Shown in pieces: positions 1-10,265 of a stretch of DNA of 27,433 bases. This DNA comes from Ectocarpus siliculosus. Taxonomy: Eukaryota; Sar; Phaeophyceae; Ectocarpales; Ectocarpaceae. The stretch is from NCBI GenBank assembly GCA_000310025.1, contig FN649726.1, positions 1,424,108 to 1,451,540 on the forward strand, read 5' to 3'. The translations under genes and the position numbers were made by a program. Each line of letters starts with the position of its first letter. Position 1 is the first letter of the stretch. Under the pieces are notes generated by a model, which was given only the letters and a program-made list of their open reading frames with translations, was not told the DNA's origin and made no database searches.

Positions 1-303
1 TGAAGTCCCGGTGACAACGGTCTCTCAATCCCTCTTCCGCTACACCTCGTACTTTACCGCACCCCACACATGCAAAAAACACTCCTCAAAAATTCCAAGC
101 GAGAATTCTCTCCTGCAACTACTGTTTCCATGGCATAACTGGTTTGGCGCAGCAAACGCAGAGGATGATGATCACCTTTGTGACACATGTCATACCCTGG
201 GCCAGCGAGACCCCGGCATATCGCTCCGTCCCCGGCGTTGTGGGGATGGGAGGTAAATGGACTAACGACTACTACGACATGCGTTTACATGAGTACACCC
301 CAC
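1..303. other. Probable intron, downstream part of ankyrin/MBL gene
   Basis: This stretch begins with the donor of the MBL exon (GTGGGGTGTACTC reading leftward from 303). I inspected the minus strand for the continuation of the hydrolase and saw no exon I could support. The rest of the gene must lie left of base 1, or in a short exon here that I could not recognise. Confidence 0.45.
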
Positions 304-450
304 CTTTTCCATCCCGGAAGCCAGCTCGGCCCCCATGTAGTACTTCGCCGGGGGGCCCTGAGACAGCGCCCGAAGGCGCGCGTGGGACACGATCGCCCCG
401 CAGTGGTCGAGGTGGCCGTGCGACACGAACACGTGCGCCACATGCAAGAC
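304..450 (-). CDS. Exon 2 of ankyrin/MBL-fold hydrolase gene (partial gene)
   Basis: This 49-codon exon carries the metal-binding core of a metallo-beta-lactamase fold: SHGHLDH (residues about 327-333 of the joined protein), the HxHxDH motif that binds two zinc ions in RNase Z and related hydrolases. It is bounded by an acceptor (CAACAG before 450) and a donor (GTGGGG from 303), both phase 0. Joined to the upstream exon it reads FDMGVCPSE then VLHVAHVFVSHGHLDH. The spacing between the FDMG strand and the HxHxDH motif is as expected for plant-type and short RNase Z-like proteins. The frame then continues through a SHARLRAL segment to the donor. I could not find the next exon in bases 1-303, so the C-terminal half with the remaining metal ligands lies outside. 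The family call is firm; the substrate (tRNA 3' end or other) is not known. Confidence 0.8.
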
Positions 451-952
451 CTGTTGTCCTCCGTTTTTCGTATGAGAGCGAACGGGACAAACATAGGGTA
501 GGATGAAAAAAGGTGTGGAGGCGGGACGAACGGACCGGGGGAGGGGGATAACCCTCTTCCGTCGCTATCTTCGTGAGTCTCTCGAATGCCGACAACGTTT
601 CCCGGGCCGACACGGACACGGGCTCTGTTCCCGTACTTGATAGATCACCCACTACGTTGCAACATTTGGGGGGGCGACGGGTATCGGAAATCCTTTCTGC
701 GGAACACGGGAGTTTTTCCTAGGAAGACTTAACAAAAGATCCTCGGCGTTCGGTATTGACCACAACGGAATCGGGGAGCTAACCAGAGTCCCCCCCCCCC
801 CCCCCCCTTTCCCCCAAAGCTGAATGCAACCGTCTCGTAAACCAATCCCGAAACAAGGCAACTGCTGTTGTCCTTGGTAAATTGCTGTAACGAAATCTCA
901 TCAACGGGATTTCCTACGTGGTGTTGTCTCCTTCCCTTCCCATACACCCCAC
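451..952 (-). other. Intron of the ankyrin/MBL gene
   Basis: Phase 0 intron of 502 bp between the two supported exons. On the plus strand it contains a run of about 18 C at 790-807 followed by TTTCCCCC, a homopolymer likely to be length-variable. No coding signal is seen inside. Confidence 0.7.
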
Positions 953-1903
953 CTCAGAAGGACAAACTCCCATGTCGAAAACCACTCCATGCTTGCCGAG
1001 GAGGTGCCTGTGCCGGACGTTGAAGCACGAGCACACTCCGGCCTTGGACCACGCCCCTGCTACGAAGAATCCGCCTCCGGTCATCGCCCTCTCATCGAAA
1101 GCGGATCTCCCGCCACCGCCGCCTTTGCCCCCCTTAGTTCCTTTCGGCGACGGCTTTGATGCCGACGCTGATTTTTTGCTGGCAGCGGTCGCCGAGCCTT
1201 TGTGGTTGCCCCCCCCCCTGCTGCTGCTGCTGCTGCTGCTTTTGATGTTTGCGCCAGTCGCCATTCCGACGGCCGTGTCCAGCGGACGCCGGTCTTCCGC
1301 CCTTACCGGTTGTGCTTGTGCTCGGATTGAGGCTGCCGCCGCCGCTGATGGTGATGTTATTGCCGGTAGCGTCGATGTCTTTCTGCTCGACGAATCATCA
1401 TCATCAGCAGCAGCAGCAGCAGCAACGCCAGGTAGTACCCCCTGCCCCGCGCCCTGGGGCACCACCACCGCCTCCCGCGCCGACGCCGGGGGCGGCGGCG
1501 GCGGGGGAGCAGCCGCCGGCAGGTGCCTCGCCAACAACCTCACCACCTCGTCGTGGCCCGCCTGCGCCGCCAGATCGAGCGCCGTTTGTCCGGTGGCGTT
1601 AACCCCGGGGATCCCCACAGACGCCTCCTCCAAGAGGAACGCCACGGTCTGTCGGTGTCCCTCCGCCGCGGCCAAGTGAAGCGCCGTGTCCCCGCTCGGG
1701 GTCGTCTTTCTGGGGTCCGCGCCCCGCGAGATGACCCAGCGCAGAGCGGGGACGTCGCCGGAATCGGCGGCCAGGTGAACCAGCGACCTCCCCAGCGGAT
1801 CGACGAAGGACAGGTCCGCGACGTCGGCGCCTCGAGACAGGAGGTCGTCGAGGTGCTCGGGGGTGGTCAGCCCGCGGAGTATGGCAGTGGCGAGGCCGGC
1901 CAT
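953..1903 (-). CDS. Exon 1: ankyrin repeats, low-complexity linker, start of MBL-fold domain
   Basis: This exon encodes 317 residues. Residues about 36-65, 69-101 and 103-128 are three ankyrin repeats (DPLGRSLVHLAA, GDTALHLAAAEGH and GQTALDLAAQAGH cores), preceded by a half-repeat. Residues about 130-275 are low complexity: a proline run, alanine runs, an acidic/serine tract, a poly-Ser stretch encoded by CTG/CAG repeats near 1217-1245, and a basic Gly/Lys/Ser stretch. From about 276 the sequence becomes ordered again (AWSKAGVCSC, then VVFDMGVCPSE), which is the first beta strands of an MBL-fold hydrolase, completed by the next exon. The start is the ATG at 1903, with purine at -3 and G at +4; an in-frame TAG lies upstream at 1936-1934. 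The donor GTGGGG follows base 953. Ankyrin repeats usually mediate protein binding, so a scaffolded or targeted hydrolase is inferred. Confidence 0.75.
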
Positions 1904-2378
1904 GCCTCCCGCGGCACACAAAACGAGAGGGTTCTACTGTCTGTTGCTGATGCTGGATCGACCCCAGAAATGGCTCCTCCTGTGGGCACGGAGAGGGGGA
2001 GCCTGGTGGGATCTCCGGTCAGGTAGTCACGACTTGGGCCGGGCACCAACGGTGCTGCGGCAGATCACCACACACGCGCCAAGCAGCTGGAGGGGCGAAG
2101 CGGGTCGTGAGTGAGTGCACAGCGCAGACCTGCTCTGAGGGTTTTATCAGCAGCAGCAGCAGCAGCACTAGATAAGTGAACGAGATATTTGCTTGGCCTC
2201 GGTCTTGGAAAGCGCGGTTAGAAATCCCAATTGTTGCTCCGTTTCCACCAGGTGTTCTCCCTCTCTCTCTCTCGCTTGCTCGCTCTCTGTCGCCGTGGCA
2301 TTTCAAAATCAAGCGAGAGAAAAGATCAAGTATCTTCGGCGGTGCTTCATATGGGCGTACTCTCACTCGTATGCTTTG

Positions 2379-2420
2379 CATGCCTTAGCGGTTAGACCAT
2401 TGACCACGCGTCCTCGAAAG
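2379..2420 (+). repeat. tRNA-like short dispersed repeat, copy 1
   Basis: The segment beginning CATGCCTTAGCGGTTAGACC closely matches the reverse complement of 11533-11578. The TAGCGGTTAGA core resembles a tRNA D-arm / Pol III A box, but no full cloverleaf can be drawn. A fragment of a tRNA-derived SINE is the most likely reading. Confidence 0.4.
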
Positions 2421-3161
2421 GACGGAGCATTGTTCCCACAGCACCATCACCGATGATGGCCAATCTGCTTCGCCAAAGGTGGCTCAAAAATGTTTCCCTA
2501 GCGAGGTGCATACGATTTATTTGGAGCAAACTTACCAGGAACATTTTTTTTATACCAGGATATAGTAAAGCAATTATCAACCTAACTCCTCTTACCATAT
2601 GGACGGGTTTTAGAATGAATGTGGTAAGATTTAGGTGTGCTTAGAGTACAACCTGGTCCTTGTATACGTACATGTGCTTTAATGTGTACCTGGTAACATT
2701 AACATTTGTTTCATTGTAAATCAACGCGGTACACCTCGAACTCAATGTATGGGTTATTGGTTACTTCGTACGTGTTGGGATGGGATGGGTTATGTGCTCT
2801 TTGAGTGTAAGGTGTACAGGTTTTACTAATAAAAACAGCCTACCAGTGCGGTATAAAATAACCTAACTGGATCCCAAACAAAAATCGTCTTCACAAACAG
2901 GGGTATTAGCATGATTATGTACTCCCGATATTTGAATCCATGAATAATCCATGAGCCCGCTTCGTGAACAAAAAATATTTGCAAATATGGACCGCCCTAC
3001 GCAGGATTTTAAGAGTATCTAGAAAAAGAATAGGGAGGGGTCACGAAGACCCTATCCCTAACCCTAAAGCACGGATTGAATACTTTATCCCACATGTTTG
3101 CTTAATCAATTTTGCTTCGTAGACTGCGAAACATATGAGACGGAGAAAATAAAGAAAATGG

Positions 3162-3168
3162 AAAAAAA
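3162..3168 (-). terminator. Pol III terminator of tRNA-Ala
   Basis: Seven T residues on the minus strand, 5 nt past the tRNA 3' end, match a standard RNA polymerase III oligo-T stop. Confidence 0.75.
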
Positions 3169-3172
3169 GAAG

Positions 3173-3245
3173 TGGAGGTGGAGAGCATCGATCTCCCTAC
3201 CTGTTCAATGCTAATGAACCGCTCTACCATTTGAGCTACACCCCC
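3173..3245 (-). tRNA. tRNA-Ala (anticodon AGC)
   Basis: Read on the minus strand from 3245, a complete 73-nt cloverleaf forms. The acceptor is GGGGGTG pairing with CACCTCC (one G-U), then TA, a D stem GCTC/GAGC with loop AAATGGTA, and an anticodon stem GTTCA/TGAAC with loop TTAGCAT giving anticodon AGC (alanine). Next come a 5-nt variable loop, a T stem GGGAG/CTCTC with loop ATCGATG, and discriminator A. Internal promoter boxes are recognisable (TAGCTCAAATGG for A, GATCGATGC for B). There is no intron, and CCA is not encoded, as expected for a nuclear eukaryotic tRNA. Confidence 0.93.
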
Positions 3246-6200
3246 TTCATATTAGTTGGGCAACTTTTTCCCATCTACATTACACCCTAGACTATTCCAA
3301 CAACACCCTGTTCGACATGGCGGAGGTGTACAATATCTCCAACCAAAATGAACGCGACAACGCAGGTTTTTCACTACGCACGAGTGCTAGCGCCTTTCAA
3401 CAGGCAGGATATCACGCACGTCGCTCCCGAATTGGCTCACCGCCAAGAACAGCGCCCCGATTCACCCCACGGACTGCGCTGTGTTCCACTTTTGATGTAA
3501 GATGCATACGCCAACCGGCACACAGCTAATCGTCCATCGTCCATCATGTGCACACAGTGATGGTGGCGGTATCGTCGGCTGTGTGGTGCACCGTATGAGG
3601 GATGGGCTAGACATTATCGGCCAACGACGAGTAGGTAATGTTCCCGAGTATCTTCTTGCTTGCCGTCCTACGTCCTACATTTACATCATCCGCTGTGCGC
3701 TGCGCTGTATGTAGAGGGAGGGGGGGGTTGGTTGTAGGAGAGAGCACTGAGTAGGCACGATGAATCCGATCGATGCACAGCAAACATGTGCATACATACA
3801 CATCTATCTCATGTCTCCTACCTCTTTTACACGGCTGTAGCCTGGGTGCACTTCCTCCTGCGTGACCTCGGCTGTTCATACCCAGAATTGTACCGAAGTG
3901 CGTAGTAAGGACCAACGCGCTTGGATAGGCCGCGAACAATATTCGAGGGTGAAAAAAAAAAAAGGGTGTCATGTGGCGCCAAATCAATGACGACGACCAC
4001 ATGGAACGGGGTACACGAAGACACTTTGAACACTTTTTTTCTGATGGTTGTACATGGTTGTATTGTGTAGTGCTTGTAGCATTGTTATGTCTAGATGCAG
4101 ATAGTCTACAATGTATCTGCCTCTGCATTCCGGTGTTCATACGGACAACAACTACTGCGAAGTAATTACCCCTGAGGTGACAACAAGATATTGTACATGA
4201 TAGTCAATCACACCCCCACAGCAGCAGCAGTAGAAAGGGTGGCGGTGCCTAAAATAGCGGCGTTGGAACCACTTCGTCGAGATATTTTCATATTTTCAGA
4301 CACGCCGTTCGATTTTGACATCTTCTTTCTTCGTCAGGGAATAATCGCAACGGTCCAGGGGGTGTGGTATCTTGTGTCATGTCATGTCACCTACAGCAGT
4401 ACGTTACTCTGTTTTCGGTGGTGATGCGTGCCGTGTTTCCCGGACGGAGCACACTCCTAGCAGTAGTGGAAAAAGTAGTATCCCAAGGTACTAAGAATTT
4501 TTCGCTATAATTCCTTGAGGACTACAGTACCGTTTGGGACAAAGCAGTGGCAGTAGCAGCATAGGTGCGCCTCCGACCGACCGGGCAAAAGCTTGTTCCA
4601 ATCGATGACAAATGTTCATACAGTCACATTGATTGGTACAAGTAGCCAATCGACGTGTAACACTTTTTCTAGAGTGGACCACCAGAGATGGAACACCAAC
4701 AATCAAATGCTGCCATTTATTACGCACAGCAAGGGTCAGCCTTGGAGGTCCCATCTCTCGAACGTCCGGCGAGGGCGACTCCCTCTTTCTTTGCACATTG
4801 ATTGCAGTCAGGGCGTCAGTATAGAACCGACACTCACCGCTTGCCTCCATCACTGCCCGAAGAGAGTAGACTAGTAAAGCTCAACAAACATGAAGCCCGG
4901 CAATCGCATCTAGTCTACCCCAAACTCGTTTGAACTTGCTTGGAGACTGAAAATCACAACAAAATAAAGAGGGGCAACGGGGGTCGCGGGGCAAAAAGGA
5001 GCCGGGATGATCATAGCGCGCTCGACCCGGGGCCACATAACATTTATACTAGTCTGAACATTACACCTGAGGGACTCTGGTCGATCGCGTAGCACCTCTA
5101 GGCCGACGACACCTGCCTGCCGCCGATTTACTCGCGCGGCAGCATGTATATAAAGAAAGTAACAAGCACAGGCTAATTTCACTATTCTTCCAACCGCCGC
5201 GCCCCTTCCAACAGCGACCGATCCAGGATACCCACAGCAGCTGGAGGAGAGCGAGAGAGCTCATTAGCGCGCAGCCTCGTGTGTATGTATTACATGAACG
5301 CAGACCCTCTACCGTGGCATCACACGCACACCCAGGCCGTGCGTTGAATCGCCGACTGATTGCGTCGTCGTTGGACACACCTACTACTAGACTACTACTG
5401 TACCTCTACACTCCCTCTCCTTTCCCACGAAGATTGGGTACGACGCTGCATGCTGCTGCTGCTGCTGCTGCTATCGTTTCGACATGGAGAGGGCACCACA
5501 AATCGATCGAAGCCGAAACGGCACGGCAAGGCACTGCATCACATCGTCAAAAGACGAAAGGCGGTTTCAGGGGGAAAAGCAGCCGCCTATTTTATACCTG
5601 AATCAACACAGCTCGTCAACGACAAAATATGCAAATTACTCTACCCCACAAACAGGCAGTGAGAGGCAGCTGCTACATATCATCGTACAGACAGTCTGAT
5701 CGTGAGTTCGTGTGGTGGCCAGCAGCCAAAATAACACATCCCGGCCCCCTTTCCCCCCGGAAAGCTGAAAAAACTCTCCCGTTGACCATTCCAAGTCTGT
5801 CCGGTCTACTCTGCCCTCGTTTGCTTGCTTGGGTGCGGCATCGGATCGGCGATAGATGCTGCGGTTGCGTCCAAAGACGCGCTACAGTCTAATGGTAAGC
5901 AAGACACACATGTATAAAATATACGCCACCCAATCACATGCACAAGGCACACGTGCTACGAGAACAGAACAAAGGACAGCCAAACAGTCTCCCCAACCCC
6001 TCAGCGACTATCCTGGCATGGCCGTTTGCTTCATGGTTCTGGGATTTCGTGCCACATGCACCACAGAAAGGCAAAAAATTACCAACAAATTACTCATTCT
6101 TTCACCATCATACCACAACCTCTACTTTTAGTTGTTCTCCTGCTTTTCGCTTAGAACACCCTCGTACGGTGATGACGCGTGCATGTACACGCTGAAATTC

Positions 6201-6571
6201 CTTCTTTCAAGGCTAGAATACAATGGACGAGACTACACGACGGGTGGCGGCGAACAAAATTTCGAAACAAAGGGGATGCATACCGTCAACCGTCAATAAT
6301 AGTGTATAGTGTTGACAGAGATCACGCAAACAATCTTCTTACGCTCTTCTCTACGTTTCGGACAAAAAAAGGTTCTCCAGACCAAGAGAACCATCGCCAC
6401 ACACACCCCTGACACACACGCATGAACACGACGCCGGGTACACGACACACAAAACGAACGAAAACAACGCACACTCAACAACGAAACGGACATAACGCAA
6501 GGGTCTTGTCCAACGACAGAATAAGTAGTCCTCCTCTCCCGCCGTCACATGCTCTCAAGCTCCCTCCTGCT
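3246..6571. other. Intergenic region with 3' UTR of the FAS1 gene, no coding gene seen
   Basis: About 3.3 kb between tRNA-Ala and the stop codon of the large FAS1 gene. The right end (just below 6572) should hold that gene's 3' UTR; I could not place a polyadenylation site. Open frames here are short, have no recognisable domains and do not link into plausible exons. A short CTG run (about 5450-5470) and A-rich or pyrimidine-rich tracts are visible. Confidence 0.5.
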
Positions 6572-7117
6572 CTAAGCGGGGTGGATGGGGGCCCCGCGCA
6601 TGTTTCCACCCCCGCCCGCCCAGCCGTCCTCGTCCGGGGCGACCTGCGGCGGCTTGGCCGCGTCCGCCTGCCTCCGCTTGTGCACGGCGATGGCGGCAAG
6701 GACGAGGATCACCGCGGCGGCGATGCCCGCGGAAAGCGCGGCCACCTGAACGTTGTCGCTGGAGGTCTCGGCCTCCCCGGACGGGAACATCTCCCCCGTC
6801 AGCTGCGTCTCCGGGAACGGCATCAGCACCGCGTCGATCGCGTGCACCATGCCGTTGCTCGAGGGAAGGTTTCCCACGAGGATGGAGGCGTCGCCCCCCT
6901 CCGCGTCCTCGATGAGGGTACCCCCGCCGACGACCGAGAGGGAGCCCCCGCCACTAAGGGTGCGCAGCATTCCGACGTCGTCCATGGAGTTGGTCCCCAC
7001 CTCCCCGTCCACCATGTGGTACCGGAGGAGCTCCTCGAGAGCGGTCCGGTTGGCCAGGTTGATGTTGGAGGGGTCGAGCCGCAGCTCTAGGAACGCGCTG
7101 TCCGTGGGAGCCAAGAC
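6572..7117 (-). CDS. Last exon of giant FAS1 gene: end of FAS1 domain 4, TM helix, cytoplasmic tail
   Basis: This exon encodes 181 residues ending at a stop codon at 6574-6572. It opens with VLAPTDSAF, the H1 motif of a FAS1 domain, continues through the LLRYHMVDG segment (the conserved Tyr-His of FAS1), and reaches the H2-like NGMVHAIDAVLMPF at about residues 88-101. After a short acidic/Ser stalk (about 102-122), residues about 123-145 form a hydrophobic, Ala/Val/Leu-rich transmembrane helix, followed by HKRRQ as a stop-transfer signal and a 36-residue tail. An N-glycosylation sequon (NRT) lies at residues 23-25. FAS1 domains mediate adhesion and cell-wall or matrix contacts, so the product is a membrane-anchored surface protein with its C-terminus inside. 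The acceptor CGCAG precedes 7117 in phase 0. Confidence 0.88.
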   Translation of the reverse strand, partial: VLAPTDSAFLELRLDPSNINLANRTALEELLRYHMVDGEVGTNSMDDVGMLRTLSGGGSLSVVGGGTLIEDAEGGDASILVGNLPSSNGMVHAIDAVLMPFPETQLTGEMFPSGEAETSSDNVQVAALSAGIAAAVILVLAAIAVHKRRQADAAKPPQVAPDEDGWAGGGGNMRGAPIHPA

Positions 7118-7486
7118 CTGCGTGCGGCGCCGTGCGTGCGTCACGAGCAAGGCCGAAGTCAGAACAGCCACGCTGGCCAAGACAACAAAAAAGGCGACTT
7201 GGGACCTGCAGCAGAGCTACGGTTGTCGTGAGAGGGCACGTACCAAACACCCGCGCTTGCACAGGCGACTGGATGCAGCCAGCCGACGACGCGGGGTCCT
7301 CCGCAATCCGGGGCCTTCAGAACAACACATACTAATAATTCTTCTCTGCACGGAAAACAATGCTAATCGATTCGACACACACACACACAACACTGCTGGT
7401 AGACGGACAAGAAGAGCAACAGACTCACGCTGACCTGAACATGCAACGCCGCCGCGGCGGAGTCAAGAAAAAAAAAAAAAACTCAC
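7118..7486 (-). other. FAS1 intron 19
   Basis: Phase 0 intron of 369 bp, positioned just before the H1 motif of FAS1 domain 4. It has a canonical GTGAGT donor and contains an A14 run (about 7468-7481) and a short CA repeat (about 7377-7389). No coding signal is seen. Confidence 0.8.
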
Positions 7487-7912
7487 AGTGTAAGGCCCGT
7501 TCAAGCCCTTGTAGTCCCCGGACACGTCGGTGAGGTTAATGGCCGTCAAGAAGGTGTCGAACACCCCCTCGTACGAGCCCCCGGGCTCGTTGTACGTCTC
7601 GAGCGAGGACATGAGGTCCGGGGGCATCAGCACGCCGTCGACGTAGTGCAGGTAACCGTTCGAGCACTTGACGTCCGCCTCGGTTATGGCGATCGCGTTT
7701 CCCTCGGAGTCGATCAGCGTCGCCCCCGAGGTGGCCAGGTCTACCCCGAGGGCGGTGAAGAGGGAGTCGTCGCTGGCGATCGCCGACCGCATGACGCCGC
7801 CGTCAAGAGTGTGGTAGAGAAGCAGGTTCTCGAGGATGGAGGGCGGGATGTCCTCCACATTCTCGGGGCCGATGCCGGCATGCAGGAAGGCCGCGTTCGT
7901 GGGCGCGAAAAG
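7487..7912 (-). CDS. FAS1 gene exon: most of FAS1 domain 3 and start of domain 4
   Basis: This 142-codon exon starts with LFAPTNAAF (H1 motif of FAS1 domain 3) straight after the CACAG acceptor. It contains LLLYHTLDG (Tyr-His motif) and SNGYLHYVDGVLMPPDL (H2 motif), which closes domain 3. The remaining residues (from about SLETYNEPGG to NGPYT) are the N-terminal helices of FAS1 domain 4, completed by the next exon. Both boundaries are phase 0. The intron therefore cuts each FAS1 domain just before its H1 motif, as in the neighbouring domains. Confidence 0.87.
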
Positions 7913-8314
7913 CTGTGCGGGAACATAGAAGAAGAAGAAGAAGCAGTTGTTCCGTTTCGCGAGGACGCGGAAAAGGGGGTGTCGGAGGAAGGGTCAGGGC
8001 AACACCACAGGTATACCTTCAGTTGGGTTTGTTGGCGGCTACTCAGACCTCTTTTTGCCAGACAAGGAAGGAAGAAAAACATTTCGCAAAACGACTCGCC
8101 TACCTCACAGCCGCAACGGACATCTACACTGTGCGATGGGCTAACCCCTCGAGAACACTTTCAATTTTCGCAAAAATTGTATGCTAACAACTTTTACACA
8201 CAATGTGTCCAAACCAATTTTATTCTGATGCCATCCATAAACCGCACATGTGCACGTGCAACAACAAGAGCCAGAGAAAATAAAAATAAAACAAATATGG
8301 CCGCGGTGGCGCAC
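7913..8314 (-). other. FAS1 intron 18
   Basis: Phase 0 intron of 402 bp before FAS1 domain 3 H1. The donor GTGCGC is less canonical than its neighbours. A GAA repeat (about 7927-7942) lies near the acceptor. Confidence 0.75.
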
Positions 8315-8809
8315 CGTGAAGGGTCCTGGTGCGGAGAGCTCCATGTCCAGCCCCGACGAAGCGGCCAGAGCCGCGATCATCGTGTCGAACTGCCCGAAGT
8401 ACGGGCTGAACGGGTCGGCGTTCTCCGCGACGAGCATGTCCACGATCACCAGGTAGGTCGGGGCGGCGGTCGGGGCGGCCGTCGGCGACTGCGTGAAGAG
8501 CGGGTACGGCTCCAGCACGATGTCTATGGCGTGCATGTACCCGTTCACGGCCTGGAGGTCGGCGGCCAGCAGGCTGGCCTTCATCTGGGTGTCGTCGAGG
8601 ATGCCGCCGTCGAGGGAGTTCCGCAGCGTGCTGCCCGACAGCAGGGTGTCGAACTCGCGGAGGGGGCCCCGCAGAGTGGCGTTGTCCGCGGCCTCGTTGG
8701 TGACGATGTGGTACCGCAGCACCGTCTCGAGAACTTCCTCGTCGAAGGTGAGGACGGTTTCGTTCGTGATGCCGATGGACTCGAAGGCGAAGTCTCCCGG
8801 GGCGAACAC
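8315..8809 (-). CDS. FAS1 gene exon: most of FAS1 domain 2, linker, start of domain 3
   Basis: This 165-codon exon begins with VFAPGDFAF (H1 motif of FAS1 domain 2) and includes VLRYHIVTN (Tyr-His) and VNGYMHAIDIVLEPYPL (H2). A short Pro/Ala/Thr linker (SPTAAPTAAP) follows, then the N-terminal part of FAS1 domain 3 (FGQFDTMIAALAASSGL to GPFT). Both ends are phase 0. The linker is the only Pro/Ala-rich break between the four FAS1 domains, so the domains may be arranged as two pairs (1-2 and 3-4); this is inference. The donor GTGCGC is weak, but exon continuity with FAS1 domain 3 supports it. Confidence 0.87.
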
Positions 8810-9058
8810 CTGATGATACAATGCGGTTTCATCGTTTGGTTGTCGTCGTGAGCTACGGCAGTGGTGGTGGTGGTGGTGTTGGGTGGTCATCAGGGAGGAG
8901 GATCGGAACACCGAAGGAGGAAAAACCACGGAAAAATAAACACAGGGTACGCATACATCTTTTTCAGGACGCGAGCGAGCGCACCAAGCTCCAACACTCA
9001 CACAAAACGAAGGTAGGCTTCCAACACCACAGCCAGTCAGCCCGCACTATTTACTCAC

Positions 9059-9316
9059 CGTGTAGAGCCCGTTGACGCCGCTGAGCGTCCCGCCGAGCCC
9101 GGTCCTCGCCACCCCGGCCAGGAAGATGTCGAACACTCCCTCGAAGGAACCCCCCTCCGCGTTAACGTTGGTCGCCAGCGTGAGGAGGTCGGGCGGGAAG
9201 AGGACACCGTCCACGGGGTGGGCGTAGCCGTTGCTGGCCCTGAGCTCTTCGCCGACCAGGGACCTGGTGTTGCCCTCGCCGTCCGTGAGAGTGTCTCCGT
9301 TTACCCCCAGGTTCAC
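9059..9316 (-). CDS. FAS1 gene exon: end of FAS1 domain 1 and start of domain 2
   Basis: This 86-codon exon starts after CACCCAG with VNLGVNGDTLTD, a middle-to-late FAS1 segment, and closes domain 1 with SNGYAHPVDGVLFPPDL (H2). It then encodes the N-terminal helices of domain 2 (GSFEGVFDIFLAGVARTGL to NGLYT) and ends with ACG at a GTGAGT donor. It is phase 0 at both ends. Domain 1 differs from domains 2-4 in having an extra intron in its middle (9317-9586). Confidence 0.87.
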
Positions 9317-9586
9317 CTGGGTGGACAACAACAAACGGAACAAGTAACGAGAGCAGGGAGGAGAAGGGCTTCTTCGTCAAGTGTAAACAAGAGAAGGAAG
9401 AAATTCCTTCCATCGAGTGCGAATTGCGGGAGGATCTAGTCTAAGAACAAGGAGACGAAGAAGAAATAAGTAAATCCTGGCGGAACGTTTGGTTGCCGCC
9501 CCCGGATATGATGCAGGAATAGGACTTCCCCGTCGCGACCCGTTCGTTCGCACCACCCGCACCCCACGCTGCCTCCGTTTTCTCAC

Positions 9587-9754
9587 CTTGAGCACCGTGT
9601 AGAAGTCGGTGGCGTTAGCCATCACCTCCGAGGACGCGGCTCCTTCCAGAAGGTGGTAGAGGAAGAGGTTCTGCACCGCCGGCTGCGGCAGAGTGGTGAT
9701 GGAGGTGTCGGTGATGCCCTCCGCCTCGAAGGCGTCGTCGGTGGGCAGGAAGAC
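9587..9754 (-). CDS. FAS1 gene exon: core of FAS1 domain 1
   Basis: This 56-codon, phase 0-0 exon starts with VFLPTDDAFEAEGI, a textbook FAS1 H1 motif. It contains NLFLYHLLEG with the conserved Tyr-His, and ends at FYTVLK before a GTGAGA donor. The upstream flank is a GAGCAG acceptor. It joins smoothly to the exon before it (ending EALMT) and the exon after it (starting VNLGV). Confidence 0.87.
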
Positions 9755-9940
9755 CTGCTCGACGCCAACCAGTGTGTTCGGCGCATCATTTGTCCGCGGA
9801 CGGCAAAAAGGCAACAGCGACAGCGCGACATGAGTTGCAAATAAAATGACGACCAACAGGCTAGCGCGGCCGATACTGGTGAACGGAACACACAAACCCT
9901 ATATACAAGTCCCCCGTGACTTGCCAAACGTGATGCTTCC

Positions 9941-9977
<37 letters not shown>
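9941..9977. repeat. (AAC)n microsatellite in intron
   Basis: About twelve AAC units on the plus strand, just inside the intron next to the donor of the transition exon. Confidence 0.85.
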
Positions 9978-9978
<1 letters not shown>

Positions 9979-9999
9979 AAACAACCAGCAGCGCCTCAC

Positions 10000-10265
10000 C
10001 GTCATGAGCGCCTCCCCTTCCAGCAGCGAGGTGAGCCCCGCGTACTCGAGGCCGGCCAGCACGGTGTCGAACTGCCCCTCGTACTCTCCCGCCGTGTTCG
10101 CCGCCCTTGTCGTCGCCACAAGGTCCAGCAGCGCGATCGTCGGGGGACCCGTCCACTGCGCCGCGGGGGCCCACGTGGCCCCCGGGGAGGCCGTCCACTG
10201 CGCCGCGGGAGCCCACGTGGCCCCCGGTGACGCCGTCCAAGGTGCTGCCGGGGCCCATGTGGCTC
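10000..10265 (-). CDS. FAS1 gene transition exon: last stalk modules and start of FAS1 domain 1
   Basis: This exon ties the repeat stalk to the FAS1 region. After an AG acceptor it finishes a split Gly codon (phase 1) and encodes three modules of the GATWAPAAPWTASP type, the last ending in WTGPP. The first helices of FAS1 domain 1 follow (TIALLDLVATT to GLTSLLEGEALMT). It ends in phase 0 at GTGAGG. The uninterrupted frame through modules and FAS1 shows which of the six open frames of the repeats is the real one. It is the only exon that changes intron phase from 1 to 0. Confidence 0.88.

Larger units (their letters stand above)
1904..3172. other. 5' flank of ankyrin/MBL gene, no coding gene seen
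   Basis: This interval lies upstream of the ankyrin/MBL start codon and should hold its promoter and 5' UTR. Visible items are a short CAG microsatellite (about 2149-2166), a CT-rich stretch (about 2256-2287), the tRNA-like dispersed repeat near 2379, and an AT-richer stretch from about 2500 to 3050. A degenerate telomere-like string (CCCTATCCCTAACCCTAAA) lies around 3049-3067. No open frame has recognisable protein character. Confidence 0.5.

Noticed and set aside
918-1679. Plus-strand 253-residue frame opposite the ankyrin exon
   Set aside because: It is low complexity and without domains; the minus strand has clear ankyrin and MBL motifs.
3045-3067. Interstitial telomere-like CCCTAA repeat
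   Set aside because: Only about three imperfect units are present; too short and degenerate to call.
4190-6190. Several 75-120 residue frames in the intergenic region
   Set aside because: Overlapping frames on both strands, no domain similarity recognised, no consistent splice structure.
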